64,000 bases of DNA. Origin: JANQQN01 sp964519665 (lineage in GTDB: Bacteria > Myxococcota > Kuafuiibacteriia > Kuafuiibacteriales > Kuafuiibacteriaceae). A program made the translations under genes and the position numbers. Shown piece by piece: positions 8,363-17,073 of this stretch. The number at the start of each line of letters is the position of its first letter. Within the stretch, counting starts at the first letter, position 1. Below the pieces are notes generated by a model. That model was not told the origin of the DNA, did no database searches, and saw nothing but the letters and a program-made list of their open reading frames with translations. The stretch covers positions 148,706-212,705 of the forward strand of contig CAZFIV010000002.1 of NCBI GenBank assembly GCA_964519665.1, written 5' to 3'.

Positions 8363-10984
8363 GTGCACGGGGCCGCAGAAAGCCTCCCGGCTGTCTTTGG
8401 GAAGTACCGGTTAGAAAAACGCATCGCCTCTGGCGGCATGGCGGAGGTGTTTCTCGCCCACCGGATCGATTCTCCCCACGAGCCGCTGGTCATCAAACGG
8501 ATCCTCCCTCACGTCAGTCAAGACCGCGTCTTCGTGCAGATGTTCACCAACGAGGCGCGCATGGCCGCGCTGCTCGACCATCCGAACATCGTCGGTATCC
8601 ACGACTTCGGAAAGGTCGACGGCGCCTACTTCATGGCGATGGAGTACGTGCACGGCGAAGACATTCGTCGGATCTACAATCGGGCCTACCAGCTGCAGCG
8701 CAGTTTGCCCCTTTCGCACTCCATCCGAGTCATCGCCGACGCGGCGCAAGGTCTGGCGTACGCCCATAAGTTCCGGGACCCGCTGACCGAAGACCCACTG
8801 AACATTGTGCACCGGGATGTCAGCCCTCAGAACATCCTCGTCACCTATGCGGGCGACGCCAAAGTCGTCGACTTCGGCATCGCCACCGCTGCCCACAAGG
8901 TTCAAGACACCCGAGCGGGGCAGGTCAAAGGCAAGTACAGCTACATGTCGCCCGAGCAGGCGTTGGGTGAGGCGCTCGACTTCCGTACCGACATTTTCGC
9001 GCTCGGGATCATTCTGTACGAGACCACCACCGGAACCCGCCTGTTCAAGCGGTCGACCGAGTACGCGACGCTGGAAGCGGTTCGCACCTGCGATTTCGTC
9101 CGGCCCGGCGATGCCCTCACGAACTACCCGCCGGAGCTCGAGGAGATCCTCCTGCGGGCCCTCCAGAAGAAGCCGGACGATCGTTGGCAGGATGGGGCGG
9201 CGTTCTCGGCGGCCCTGTACGATTTCCTGTACGAGACCGACCTGTACGTCGAGCGAGAGGTGGTCGGCGCCTTCATGCGCGATCTCTTTGCTGACCAGGA
9301 GGCCGAACCGCCCCCGGTGACGGCGGCGCCGGCCGCCCCATCGCCGAGCCTCGCCGGCCCGGCCTCGGTTGCCCCTGCGCCCTCTCACCTCGACCGCTCC
9401 GAGCCGCACGACCCACGGGAGGCAGAGGACGTTCAGCAGACCCTCGAAGAGGAGCTGGACGAGCCGTCTGTGCAGCACGCGCATGGCGCGAGATCGATGG
9501 GTCTCGATCCTCAAGAGCCGGCGCCCGACCTCGGCCACCCCGCGGCGCCCCTGTCCGCGTCGACGCAGGATCAGGACCGGCAGCGGAGGCGAGAGACGAT
9601 CCCCGAGCGCGGACGCACGGTTGCGGATGCCCCCGGCAGCCCGCCGCCGGGGGCCGACGAGTTTGCCCACCTCGAGCGTCTCCTCGACGGCGAGTCCGCG
9701 GCCGGCTTCGCCGATCCGGAAGCGGACCCCGATCAGGTCGAAGACCAGACCATGCGTGGGTCACCGCCCTCGACCGACGACGATCCGTCCACTCAACGCG
9801 AGGCGACGCCCGGCTTCACGGACGCCCGGGTGGCTTCGGTGATCGGCGAAGCGCACACGCGGGCGGACAGCGAGGTCGAGGACCCCGAGCCGGTGTCCGC
9901 CCATCGCGTCAAGGCGCACTCCGAACGCCGCAAGAGCACGCTCTTGGTACGGGACCGAGGCCGCAAAGACGACGCCGCCGGGTCGGAGCCCCTGTTACAA
10001 CGAGACCCGAGCGATGGTGACGCCATGCCCGCCGCCTGGTCCGACGACGCAGCACCGACGGTCGCCGCGGTGCCCGCGTTTCGAGAGCCTCCGGTGCCCG
10101 AGGTCTTGTCGACGGCGGTCGTCCCCGTCGAAGGGGCCTTCCACCCCGCTGTCGAGCGCCCTCGGATCGATGGGGATGGCCAGGCAACGTCCGACGACCG
10201 GAACGACCCCGAGGTCGATACCGACGAGGCCCACCGCGCGGCGCCCGTGATGAGTGTCCGGGCCTACAATCCAGCCGCGGCCCGGGGCGTCGACGCACCG
10301 AGTACGCGAAGACCGGCCCGCGAGCGAGCCGCCCCGCCGGGGCCTCGACGCGAAGACGTCGTCCCCGAAGACACTTGGCAGCTGGGACGCCGTCGCGACC
10401 CGCGGGCGTCATCGCGGTCCCGGACGCTGACCCGGGCCGCGATGGTCGCCGCCGTTGCCCTTACGGTTGCCGTTTTGTTCGCCGGGGTCGTCCTGCTGGG
10501 GCGCTGGATCAACGTCGACCCCGACGAAGTGGCCGTGCTTCCCGCGGCCCAGCTCACGATCTCCACTGAACCCGGGGCGACCGTTTACCTCGAGGGTCGA
10601 CGGCTCGGAGTTGCCGATGCTCAGGGTCAGGCGGGCGCCTTTCGAGTGCCGTCGGGCCTGCGCACGGTGCGGGTCGAGCACGAGGGGCTGGGCTTCAGTC
10701 GGGAGCGCGCGTTGCCGCTGCAGGCCGACCAGAACTACTTCTTCGAGATTCCGGGGCGCACGGGGTGGATCCGGATCGACGTCGCGCCGTGGGCGAAGGT
10801 CGCCATCGACGGCGAGTCACGCGGGCTGACGCCCCTACCTCGGATCGGCTTGCTCGAGGGCGTCCACCGAATACGCCTCGAGAACACCGATATCGGTCGC
10901 TTCTACGAGACATCGGTCAAGGTCATCCCGGGGCGGGAAGTGAAGATCCACGTGGACCTGAGGGTCCTCGGGCGCCGGCTCTAG
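8363..10984 (+). CDS. Transmembrane Ser/Thr protein kinase with C-terminal PEGA-like repeats
   Basis: About 873 residues from the GTG at 8363. The kinase domain (about 12-290) has the Gly loop IASGGMAEVF, Lys in LVIKRIL, the catalytic loop HRDVSPQN, DFGIATA and the APE-like MSPEQ, so it looks active. A long acidic, Pro-rich, low-complexity region follows (about 300-690), then one membrane helix (MVAAVALTVAVLFAGVVLLG) and two PEGA-like repeats (ISTEPGATVYLEGRRLG, DVAPWAKVAIDGESRGLTPL), which would lie in the periplasm. HRDVSPQN is typical of myxobacterial kinases. The frame is open from 8303, but the GTG fits better, sitting 9 nt after TACGGT (8348-8353), a possible -10 of a leaderless transcript. 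Target unknown. Confidence 0.93.
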   Translation: MHGAAESLPAVFGKYRLEKRIASGGMAEVFLAHRIDSPHEPLVIKRILPHVSQDRVFVQMFTNEARMAALLDHPNIVGIHDFGKVDGAYFMAMEYVHGEDIRRIYNRAYQLQRSLPLSHSIRVIADAAQGLAYAHKFRDPLTEDPLNIVHRDVSPQNILVTYAGDAKVVDFGIATAAHKVQDTRAGQVKGKYSYMSPEQALGEALDFRTDIFALGIILYETTTGTRLFKRSTEYATLEAVRTCDFVRPGDALTNYPPELEEILLRALQKKPDDRWQDGAAFSAALYDFLYETDLYVEREVVGAFMRDLFADQEAEPPPVTAAPAAPSPSLAGPASVAPAPSHLDRSEPHDPREAEDVQQTLEEELDEPSVQHAHGARSMGLDPQEPAPDLGHPAAPLSASTQDQDRQRRRETIPERGRTVADAPGSPPPGADEFAHLERLLDGESAAGFADPEADPDQVEDQTMRGSPPSTDDDPSTQREATPGFTDARVASVIGEAHTRADSEVEDPEPVSAHRVKAHSERRKSTLLVRDRGRKDDAAGSEPLLQRDPSDGDAMPAAWSDDAAPTVAAVPAFREPPVPEVLSTAVVPVEGAFHPAVERPRIDGDGQATSDDRNDPEVDTDEAHRAAPVMSVRAYNPAAARGVDAPSTRRPARERAAPPGPRREDVVPEDTWQLGRRRDPRASSRSRTLTRAAMVAAVALTVAVLFAGVVLLGRWINVDPDEVAVLPAAQLTISTEPGATVYLEGRRLGVADAQGQAGAFRVPSGLRTVRVEHEGLGFSRERALPLQADQNYFFEIPGRTGWIRIDVAPWAKVAIDGESRGLTPLPRIGLLEGVHRIRLENTDIGRFYETSVKVIPGREVKIHVDLRVLGRRL

Positions 10985-11064
10985 GGCCCGCGCGTCGATC
11001 GACGGCTAGACCGCGGCCCGCCCGATGGCGTACGGTGAGCTGACCGAGTCTGGGAGCACCCATC

Positions 11065-12069
11065 TTGTTCAGCCCGCTGCTTTACCTCGCTTTTGCGTTT
11101 TCGGCGCCGTCGGCCCCTCAAGATGCGCCTGATCGGCTTATCACCGCGCACGGCGTCGAGCTGCGCGCCGACGAAGACGTCTTCTTGCTGTTCGCGGCCC
11201 TGAACGCCGCCGGATACACCGAGGAGACTCGACGAAAGGGTCCGCCGCTCCGCGCGCCGATTTTTCACGACATTCGTCGCCGGGTACGCGACGTCATGCG
11301 CACCTACCGGGAGCGGTCGGCGGTCAAGAACATCACGCTCCTGTTCGAGCGGAACGCGATGCCGCTCGAGGACTACCTCGCGGCCGCTCTCGCCGACGGC
11401 GGCCTCGGCCCTGAGACCGAGGCGCTGCAGGCCAAGCTGGGCCCGGCCCTGAACCGCTTCGGCCAACAGGTGCGCGTCACCGAGGTGTTCGATGACCTCG
11501 CGAGCGCCCAGCGTGCGCACGCCCAACAGCTCAAAGACGGGCTCGAAGTCGATTTGACGGCCCTGACCGACAATCTCGCCGACCCGAGCTTTCGGGCGCC
11601 CACCGAGGTCGTGGTCGTGCCCAACCCTCTCGATGCCCACGCGACGGTGCGCAGGGTGAAGACCGACCGAGAGGTCGTGCTGGTCGTCGGGCCCGACCAC
11701 CCGACGGCGCGTCGGGCGATCCTCGAAGAGGTCCTGAAGCCGTACGTGCGCACCGCGGTCGATAAGCATTACCGGCGCGCACCGGCGTTCAAAAGGAGTT
11801 GGGGGCGCATCAAGAGCAGCCGCCGCATCGCTCAACGGTATGGGTCTGGCCAGAACTACCTGACCGAAGCCCTGGTGCGGGCGATGGCGTTTCGGGTGCG
11901 CGCGAACGTCGACGGACAAGCCGGCCGCGAAGCCGATGAGGCGTTCATCGATGAGCAAGCCCGAAGCGGAATGCGGTGGGCACGGGTCGCCCTGCGGGTC
12001 GTCGACCGAGTGCAGGGCAAGAAGCTCGATAAGGCTTTGGGACCCGCGTTAGCCCAATCGACCCCCTGA
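11065..12069 (+). CDS. Predicted exported protein of unknown function
   Basis: A 334-residue protein starting at TTG with GGGAG about nine bases upstream. The first 20 residues (MFSPLLYLAFAFSAPSAPQ) look like a short signal peptide. The rest is mixed alpha/beta, rich in Arg and Asp, with VELRADEDVFLLFAALNAAG and EVVVVPNPLDAHATVRRV as the most distinctive stretches. I recognise no domain or catalytic motif. The next gene starts 12 nt later with its own GAGGG site, so the two are probably co-transcribed, possibly with the upstream kinase gene (80-bp gap). Confidence 0.7.
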   Translation: MFSPLLYLAFAFSAPSAPQDAPDRLITAHGVELRADEDVFLLFAALNAAGYTEETRRKGPPLRAPIFHDIRRRVRDVMRTYRERSAVKNITLLFERNAMPLEDYLAAALADGGLGPETEALQAKLGPALNRFGQQVRVTEVFDDLASAQRAHAQQLKDGLEVDLTALTDNLADPSFRAPTEVVVVPNPLDAHATVRRVKTDREVVLVVGPDHPTARRAILEEVLKPYVRTAVDKHYRRAPAFKRSWGRIKSSRRIAQRYGSGQNYLTEALVRAMAFRVRANVDGQAGREADEAFIDEQARSGMRWARVALRVVDRVQGKKLDKALGPALAQSTP

Positions 12070-12081
12070 GGGCCCAGCTCG

Positions 12082-12537
12082 ATGGCCAACGGAGACGATC
12101 CTAAAGAAGGGCGCATAGCGTCCGTCAGGCCCGAGGGGGGGGCGGGGCGCGGGGCGAACGGCCCCGATGGCGCGATGGTCGCGTCGCTGATCACCGAGCG
12201 GTGGTCGATCGATCCGAGCGAGACAGTGACCATCGACATCGACGGCGCCACCCATCGGATCGGTCTCACCCTGACCGGACCTCGCCATCGATATCAGTGG
12301 TGGATCGCGCTCGAGGAGGCGCCGCCTGCGGCCGACCCTTGGGCGCTGCTGGTGGACGCGCTCGATGCGCTGTTCGGCCAGTTTATCGAAAGTGAGCGTG
12401 ACTACCGCGCGCTTCCGAGCGGACCGGGCGTCGCATTCATGGGTGCGACCTTCGACGTCACCGTCGAGCATCGGGTACCGGAGGTCGAAAAGCTCGCCGA
12501 CCGCCTCTTGGCCGACTCCGAGGCGTCCGAGGACTGA
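12082..12537 (+). CDS. Small hypothetical protein
   Basis: A 151-residue soluble protein with a Gly/Pro-rich N-terminus and a folded-looking central part (ETVTIDIDGATHRIGLTLTG, HRYQWWIALEEAPPAADPWA, ALLVDALDALFGQFIESERD). No family is recognised. A GAGGG site lies eight bases before its ATG, and it starts 12 nt after the preceding gene, so it is probably translated with it. It converges on the triple-FHA gene. Confidence 0.65.
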   Translation: MANGDDPKEGRIASVRPEGGAGRGANGPDGAMVASLITERWSIDPSETVTIDIDGATHRIGLTLTGPRHRYQWWIALEEAPPAADPWALLVDALDALFGQFIESERDYRALPSGPGVAFMGATFDVTVEHRVPEVEKLADRLLADSEASED

Positions 12538-12618
12538 GCGACCGGCCCGCGGAGCTGGTCATGAACACGAACGGGCCCCGCCCAACGAACCCACCGAGCA
12601 CGTCGGGTGGCGGCGGCG

Positions 12619-14424
12619 CTACTGTTCGCTGATCCGGATGGTGGTCTCGTCGATCTGGATGACGTCGCCCGACCTGAGGAAAGCCTGAAGCTTCGGCAGC
12701 CCATTGACTCGCGCGGCCGAGGAAGATCCCAGCCGGACCAACAACAGCGAGTCCCGTACGCGAACCAGCAAGCTGTGGCGACCTGCCACGTATCGCCCCG
12801 TGAGCTTGATGTCGGCCTCTTCGTCCCGCCCCAAGATGGTGACCGGTGACGTGAGCGGCCCGGCGTAGCTCGTGCGCCCGTGCGCCGAGACTTCGACCAT
12901 GAAACGACGCTCCTTGGCTCGCACCGCCAGATTGCGGTCGAGCTCGCGCTTGTCGACCATCATCGTGCTGAGCAGCTGAGACATCGAGGACTTCGATCGC
13001 TCCAGAAGCACCGACGGCTCTTCATGGTAAACGTCGGATTCGCCTCGCTGGTCGTACCAAGCGTCGAGTCGGCGGTCGGGACGCGATTGGGCTTGAAGGT
13101 CGTCGACATCCTCGTGCTCCGGGCTGCGACGCCGCTTGGGGGTCACCATCGGGTCGAGGCGAGCTGGCCGAACCTCGACCTGGCCCCCCGAGAGGTCGCC
13201 GTCGAAGGTGGGCGGGTTGGGATGGCTCCGTGGAGACCGATCGCCGTCGCCTCGCCCGTTTCGCTCGACGGCGGGCCGAACCTTTCGATGTTCGCGAACC
13301 TCTTTGACCCGGCGCGAGGGGCCAGGGGACGTTTCTTCGGGTCGGCCGCGGCGCTCTCTCGACCTGGCGGGTCGCTCGACGAGCGGCTCGCCGGGGTCTT
13401 TTCGCCGCGCGTCGACGGAAGCGGCCGCGCCGGTGGGCCGACTGGGGACGGCGGGGTAGCTGGGCGGAACCACCGCCGGGGAGGGCGGTGCATCCTCGTA
13501 GGCTTCGGCGAAGTCCGTCTCTTCTCGCTGGATGTTCGATTCGGCGTCGGGCGCGTGATGGCTGGAACCGCCGTCTCGGTCCGGGCCGTCGTACTCGGAG
13601 GCGTCGGCCAAAAAGAGGATGGAGTACTCGGCGAAGTTGAGGATGTCGCCGTGGTGGAGCTCCCGTTGCTGAGGGATGCGACGTCGATTGACGAAAGTGC
13701 CGTTCTGGCTGCCCAGGTCTTCGAGCACGACGCGGCCGCCCTCGGCCCGGACCCGGCAGTGGCGTCGGGAGAGCCGACGCTCGGCGATCTGAATATCGCA
13801 GTCTTTGCCCCGGCCGATCATGCACTCGGTGAGGCATTCAGCGCCGTCGGCCCCGTTGCCGCTGCCGCCATGGCCTTTGCTGCCGAGCACGTAACGCTGC
13901 AGCTCCACGTCGTTGTACTTGAGAACCAGGAGCGGTTGAGGGTCATCGCTGGCCTCGGCGGCGGCGCCCGCCGAAGGGGCCGGTACCGGCTCGGCCACGC
14001 TTTCGAGCTGGGTGACCTCCTGGGTGCGCCGAGCCCGTCCTCCGCGCACTTCGGGGTCCCGGTTCGGTTCGTCCGAAAAGACGAACTGATACGTGCCCAA
14101 CGTGATCTTGTCGTCGGGATCCAACGGACGGGCCCCTCGGATCCGCTCCGCGTTGATGTACACGCCGTTCTGGCTGCCGACGTCTTCCACCTGATACCGC
14201 CCCTCGCGAAAGTGCACTTCTGCATGCCGCCGAGACAGCGCGAGGTTGTTGATCACGATGTCGTTGTCTTGAGCGCGTCCGATGGTCGTTACCGTGGGGT
14301 TCAGAACAAACCTGCGGACCTCCCGGCCCTGCACCATCAGTGTAAGGTGCGCCACCGTAGCACGTTCTAGCACGGTCCGAACGACTCGCCCATATCGACG
14401 TGCCGCGGGCGCCGGAGCCGGCAT
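12619..14424 (-). CDS. Triple-FHA-domain protein
   Basis: About 601 residues with three forkhead-associated modules. FHA1 (about 28-118) has TIGRAQDNDIVI, LSRRHAEV and VGSQNGVYIN. FHA2 (about 168-275) has CMIGRGKDCDIQI, LSRRHCRV and LGSQNGTFVN. The C-terminal module (about 515-600) is more divergent: TILGRDEEADIKL, AGRHSLLVRV, and SAARVNG in place of the SxNGxxVN turn. Between FHA2 and FHA3 is a long Arg/Pro/Glu-rich linker. FHA domains bind phosphothreonine, so this is a likely scaffold for the local Ser/Thr kinases. The ATG at 14424 follows the upstream stop by 6 nt; a GTG at about 14358, just ahead of FHA1, is an alternative start. Third gene of a minus-strand operon. Confidence 0.9.
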   Translation of the reverse strand: MPAPAPAARRYGRVVRTVLERATVAHLTLMVQGREVRRFVLNPTVTTIGRAQDNDIVINNLALSRRHAEVHFREGRYQVEDVGSQNGVYINAERIRGARPLDPDDKITLGTYQFVFSDEPNRDPEVRGGRARRTQEVTQLESVAEPVPAPSAGAAAEASDDPQPLLVLKYNDVELQRYVLGSKGHGGSGNGADGAECLTECMIGRGKDCDIQIAERRLSRRHCRVRAEGGRVVLEDLGSQNGTFVNRRRIPQQRELHHGDILNFAEYSILFLADASEYDGPDRDGGSSHHAPDAESNIQREETDFAEAYEDAPPSPAVVPPSYPAVPSRPTGAAASVDARRKDPGEPLVERPARSRERRGRPEETSPGPSRRVKEVREHRKVRPAVERNGRGDGDRSPRSHPNPPTFDGDLSGGQVEVRPARLDPMVTPKRRRSPEHEDVDDLQAQSRPDRRLDAWYDQRGESDVYHEEPSVLLERSKSSMSQLLSTMMVDKRELDRNLAVRAKERRFMVEVSAHGRTSYAGPLTSPVTILGRDEEADIKLTGRYVAGRHSLLVRVRDSLLLVRLGSSSAARVNGLPKLQAFLRSGDVIQIDETTIRISEQ

Positions 14425-14430
14425 GGGTGG

Positions 14431-15912
14431 CTAGAGAAAGAAGCCCAGCGACAGTCCGATCTCGAGGCCGATAATCTCGCCGCCTTGGCTCGCCGACCCG
14501 ACCCGCAGCCCGGCGCTGGCGCGGGCGAACCCAACTTCCGACCATCGCCACAAAGCGTCAGCGTTCACCAGGGCGCCCCCGCGGTCGACCGTGCTCGTCG
14601 GAATGACCGTGTCGGGGCTCGCGTCGAAGCTCCAACGCTCGTAGAAGCCACCGACCGTCGGCCACAGAAACAAGTCCGCGCCCAGCGGAAGCAGGCGCCC
14701 GAACCGGAAGTCCAGGCCTATCGTGGTGCCCCCCGAAACCCGGACCGTCGCGCCACGATCAGCGTTGGCGCTGTCGCGAAAGTAGCTGCGCTCATTGTCG
14801 GCGGGGATGGTCCCGAACTGGCCTCCTATCCCGGCCGTCCAGCCGCCGGCGACCACGAAGCTGATCCGCGGTTCGAGGCGAAAGCCGCCGTTGGGCGCGA
14901 CGAATCCGGTCTCCAGATCGGGAAAGTTTTCGTTGTCGTTGAGGGTGCCTTCGAGGCCGACCCGTTGATAAGTCCAGTTACCCCCCACCTCCAACGCGAA
15001 ATGGTTCTGGTCGAGGAAGCGCTCCCGCCGCGTCTCCTGCCGAAGATCGATCGCATCCAGCTCGGCGCGAACGTCCGCTCCGGCCGGGCCACCGTCGTTG
15101 GGTGAGGGAAAGTCGCCGAACATCTTTCGGACGAAGGCTGCGCTCGACTTCTCGGCGCGGTCGGTGCCGCTCGGGTCGCCCGCGTCCGCGGCCGCGACGA
15201 ACCCGTACTCGAGGAACGGGTCGTTCAGGTGGATGCGCCCGTCTTCAGGCAAGTCGGGGAGCTGCCGCGTCCATAGGCGGGCGCCGGTCCTTCGATCGAA
15301 GAGAAACGCTTGGCCGACCAGGAGCCGTCCCGCGCGGACCTCGGGCCGGTCGCGGTTCACCGCCCGGGGGAGCGTCCCTCCGCCCAGGTCGATGATCCGG
15401 GTCTGGTCGCTCTCGACAAAGATGTAGAACGCGTCGACCGGCACGACCCGTACGACCAGCACGGCGTCGGCCACGCTTGTCGACAAGATGTCTTGCAACG
15501 TCTGCCCGGTCTCCAGCCGCGGCTGCGCTTCGGAGGCGTCGGCCCCCGAGAGCAGCATGCGAACCTCGAACCCAGCGTCGGCCAGGCGGCGCCGAAGACT
15601 GGATACAAGCACCGCTTGGGTAGCTTCCTCTTCGACCGGCGGGCGGATGACCGAAGTCAGCCGCGGAGGCTCGAAGCTCGGCACGTCGAAGCGGGGGCCG
15701 CTGGTCGCCGGCGGCCCGGCGACGGTCACCGCGACGTCGATGGTCTGAAGGGGCAGTTGCTCGAGGCCGTCGCGCTGATACCGGCGAGCGGCCGAGCCCT
15801 CGAGCGACCCGGCGCAGGCGCCACCAAGGCCCAGGACCGCGCTGAGCACCAACGAAAGGCGGCGAGACGAACAACCGGCGCTGCGCGGGGCGGATGGTCT
15901 GCGACCGCTCAT
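14431..15912 (-). CDS. Outer-membrane lipoprotein with C-terminal beta-barrel-like region
   Basis: A 493-residue protein. An Arg-rich N-terminus and hydrophobic stretch end in a lipobox (VLGLGGAC), so it is a predicted lipoprotein. Residues about 60-260 form a soluble domain (QAVLVSSLRRRLADAGFEVR, ADAVLVVRVVPVDAFYIF). From about residue 305 there is alternating aromatic/Gly beta-strand sequence (FALEVGGNWTYQRVGLEG, GTTIGLDFRFGRLLP), ending IGLSLGFFL, the terminal strand pattern of outer-membrane barrels. A lipoprotein-plus-barrel combination is uncommon; if the barrel is real, the lipid may anchor the N-terminal domain. Its ATG overlaps the preceding stop by 4 nt and it is followed within 6 nt by the FHA gene. 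Confidence 0.75.
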   Translation of the reverse strand: MSGRRPSAPRSAGCSSRRLSLVLSAVLGLGGACAGSLEGSAARRYQRDGLEQLPLQTIDVAVTVAGPPATSGPRFDVPSFEPPRLTSVIRPPVEEEATQAVLVSSLRRRLADAGFEVRMLLSGADASEAQPRLETGQTLQDILSTSVADAVLVVRVVPVDAFYIFVESDQTRIIDLGGGTLPRAVNRDRPEVRAGRLLVGQAFLFDRRTGARLWTRQLPDLPEDGRIHLNDPFLEYGFVAAADAGDPSGTDRAEKSSAAFVRKMFGDFPSPNDGGPAGADVRAELDAIDLRQETRRERFLDQNHFALEVGGNWTYQRVGLEGTLNDNENFPDLETGFVAPNGGFRLEPRISFVVAGGWTAGIGGQFGTIPADNERSYFRDSANADRGATVRVSGGTTIGLDFRFGRLLPLGADLFLWPTVGGFYERWSFDASPDTVIPTSTVDRGGALVNADALWRWSEVGFARASAGLRVGSASQGGEIIGLEIGLSLGFFL

Positions 15913-16895
15913 GGCACGCTCACGCAGATGTCGGCCGTGGTGACCGACACCCCGTAGATCAGGTCTCGGGTCGCGCAGTCAAAACCGGGGCCGAGGTCTG
16001 CGCTGCAGGCGTCGGCGCCGCGCCGGCAGATGCGCGTGCATACCCCGCCGAAGCACAGCCCGTGCTGGCACTCGCTGTCGCCCACTAGATCGTTGCCGGA
16101 GCAGGTCGCCCCGAGGGGCTTTCGGTCGAGGTCGGGGCGCGCGCACACGAAGAATCGGGTGTCGCTTTGCACCACCGCCCGCCAGGCGCAGATCTCGTCG
16201 TCAGTGCAGACCGACCCCGAGAGCGCGCAGAACTTTCCGCAGGTGTTGTGGCGGGGCCGGTCGCCTGGTCCGATGCCCTCGGTGCACAGGGTCGGGACAT
16301 CGGTGCCGTCGGGCGCGACCACCGTCGGACAGGCATCCGCCCGGTCGAACCGGCACAACGGCGCGCAGAGGCCCGATTCACATAGTCCATTGACGCACTG
16401 GTCGTCCCGGTCGCAAGCCTCGAAGTCGGCGACGGTGGCGTTGGGATGGGCCGGAACGCACACCGTCTCCGGCTGCTGATCGGGCGCCGAGCAGACGAAC
16501 GCACCGCAGGCCAGATTGTCGTTGCAGCGGGTGACCGGCGCGCAGTCCGGACCATCGATGACCCCGTCGCAATCGTCGTCGAGGCCATTGCAGAGCTCGG
16601 GGTTGAGATTTCCGTCTTCGTCGGTACACCCCCGAACGCGGTCGACACAGAATCGAACCCGAGCGCTGGCGGTCAACGGGCCATCCGTGCCGGTCCGGCA
16701 AACCTGAGAGCTCGGACAGTCGTCGTCGCGGGTACAGTCGGCCAACGTGCAGTACGACGTGTTGCGGGTGAGGTCGAACAGGCAGCGGGTCTCGCCGCTA
16801 CAGTCCGCGTCGGTCTCGCACTGGCCGCTTTCCAACGCGCTCGAACAGGCGCTCGCGACGAGGCCGAGCGCGCACCAGTTCATGAGCGCTCTCAT
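15909..16895 (-). CDS. Cys-rich MopE-like lipoprotein
   Basis: A 328-residue protein with lipobox LVASAC (Cys at 17) and about 36 cysteines in disulfide-type spacing. It contains the acidic motif ELCNGLDDDCDGVIDGPDC, the putative metal-binding motif of MopE-like proteins that are abundant in myxobacteria, and repeated CxxDxxCxxGxC units (CDRDDQCVNGLCESGLCAPL, GDSECQHGLCFGGVCTRICR). It should sit on the cell surface or outer membrane as a disulfide-stabilised, cation-binding protein. It is first in a three-gene operon with the outer-membrane lipoprotein and the FHA protein. Ligand unknown. Confidence 0.85.
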   Translation of the reverse strand: MRALMNWCALGLVASACSSALESGQCETDADCSGETRCLFDLTRNTSYCTLADCTRDDDCPSSQVCRTGTDGPLTASARVRFCVDRVRGCTDEDGNLNPELCNGLDDDCDGVIDGPDCAPVTRCNDNLACGAFVCSAPDQQPETVCVPAHPNATVADFEACDRDDQCVNGLCESGLCAPLCRFDRADACPTVVAPDGTDVPTLCTEGIGPGDRPRHNTCGKFCALSGSVCTDDEICAWRAVVQSDTRFFVCARPDLDRKPLGATCSGNDLVGDSECQHGLCFGGVCTRICRRGADACSADLGPGFDCATRDLIYGVSVTTADICVSVP

Positions 16896-17036
16896 CCCGG
16901 GGAGCGAATCGCATCGGCCTCGGCGGGTCTACTCCGTTCGTCCATCGTTGGCGCACGAGCGGTAAAAGCAGCGCCCAGGGCGGCGAGCGGCTGTCGTGCT
17001 GAAAACGCGGCGCTCCATTCGTGGCCGTCAGCCCAT

Positions 17037-17065
17037 GTGACAATTGGGCGACCATTCGCTAGGTT
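17037..17065 (+). promoter_or_regulatory. Predicted promoter of the TPR-DUF4388 gene
   Basis: GTGACA (17037-17042) and TAGGTT (17060-17065) are separated by 17 bp and read as -35 and -10 boxes. The ATG at 17074 begins 8 nt after the -10, so the transcript would be leaderless or nearly so. A GGGGGAG run lies in the short space and could instead act as a ribosome site if transcription starts further upstream. Confidence 0.5.
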
Positions 17066-17073
17066 GGGGGAGC

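Noticed and set aside
12880..14370. 496-residue plus-strand frame
   Set aside because: Antisense to the triple-FHA gene, whose three FHA motifs are clear.
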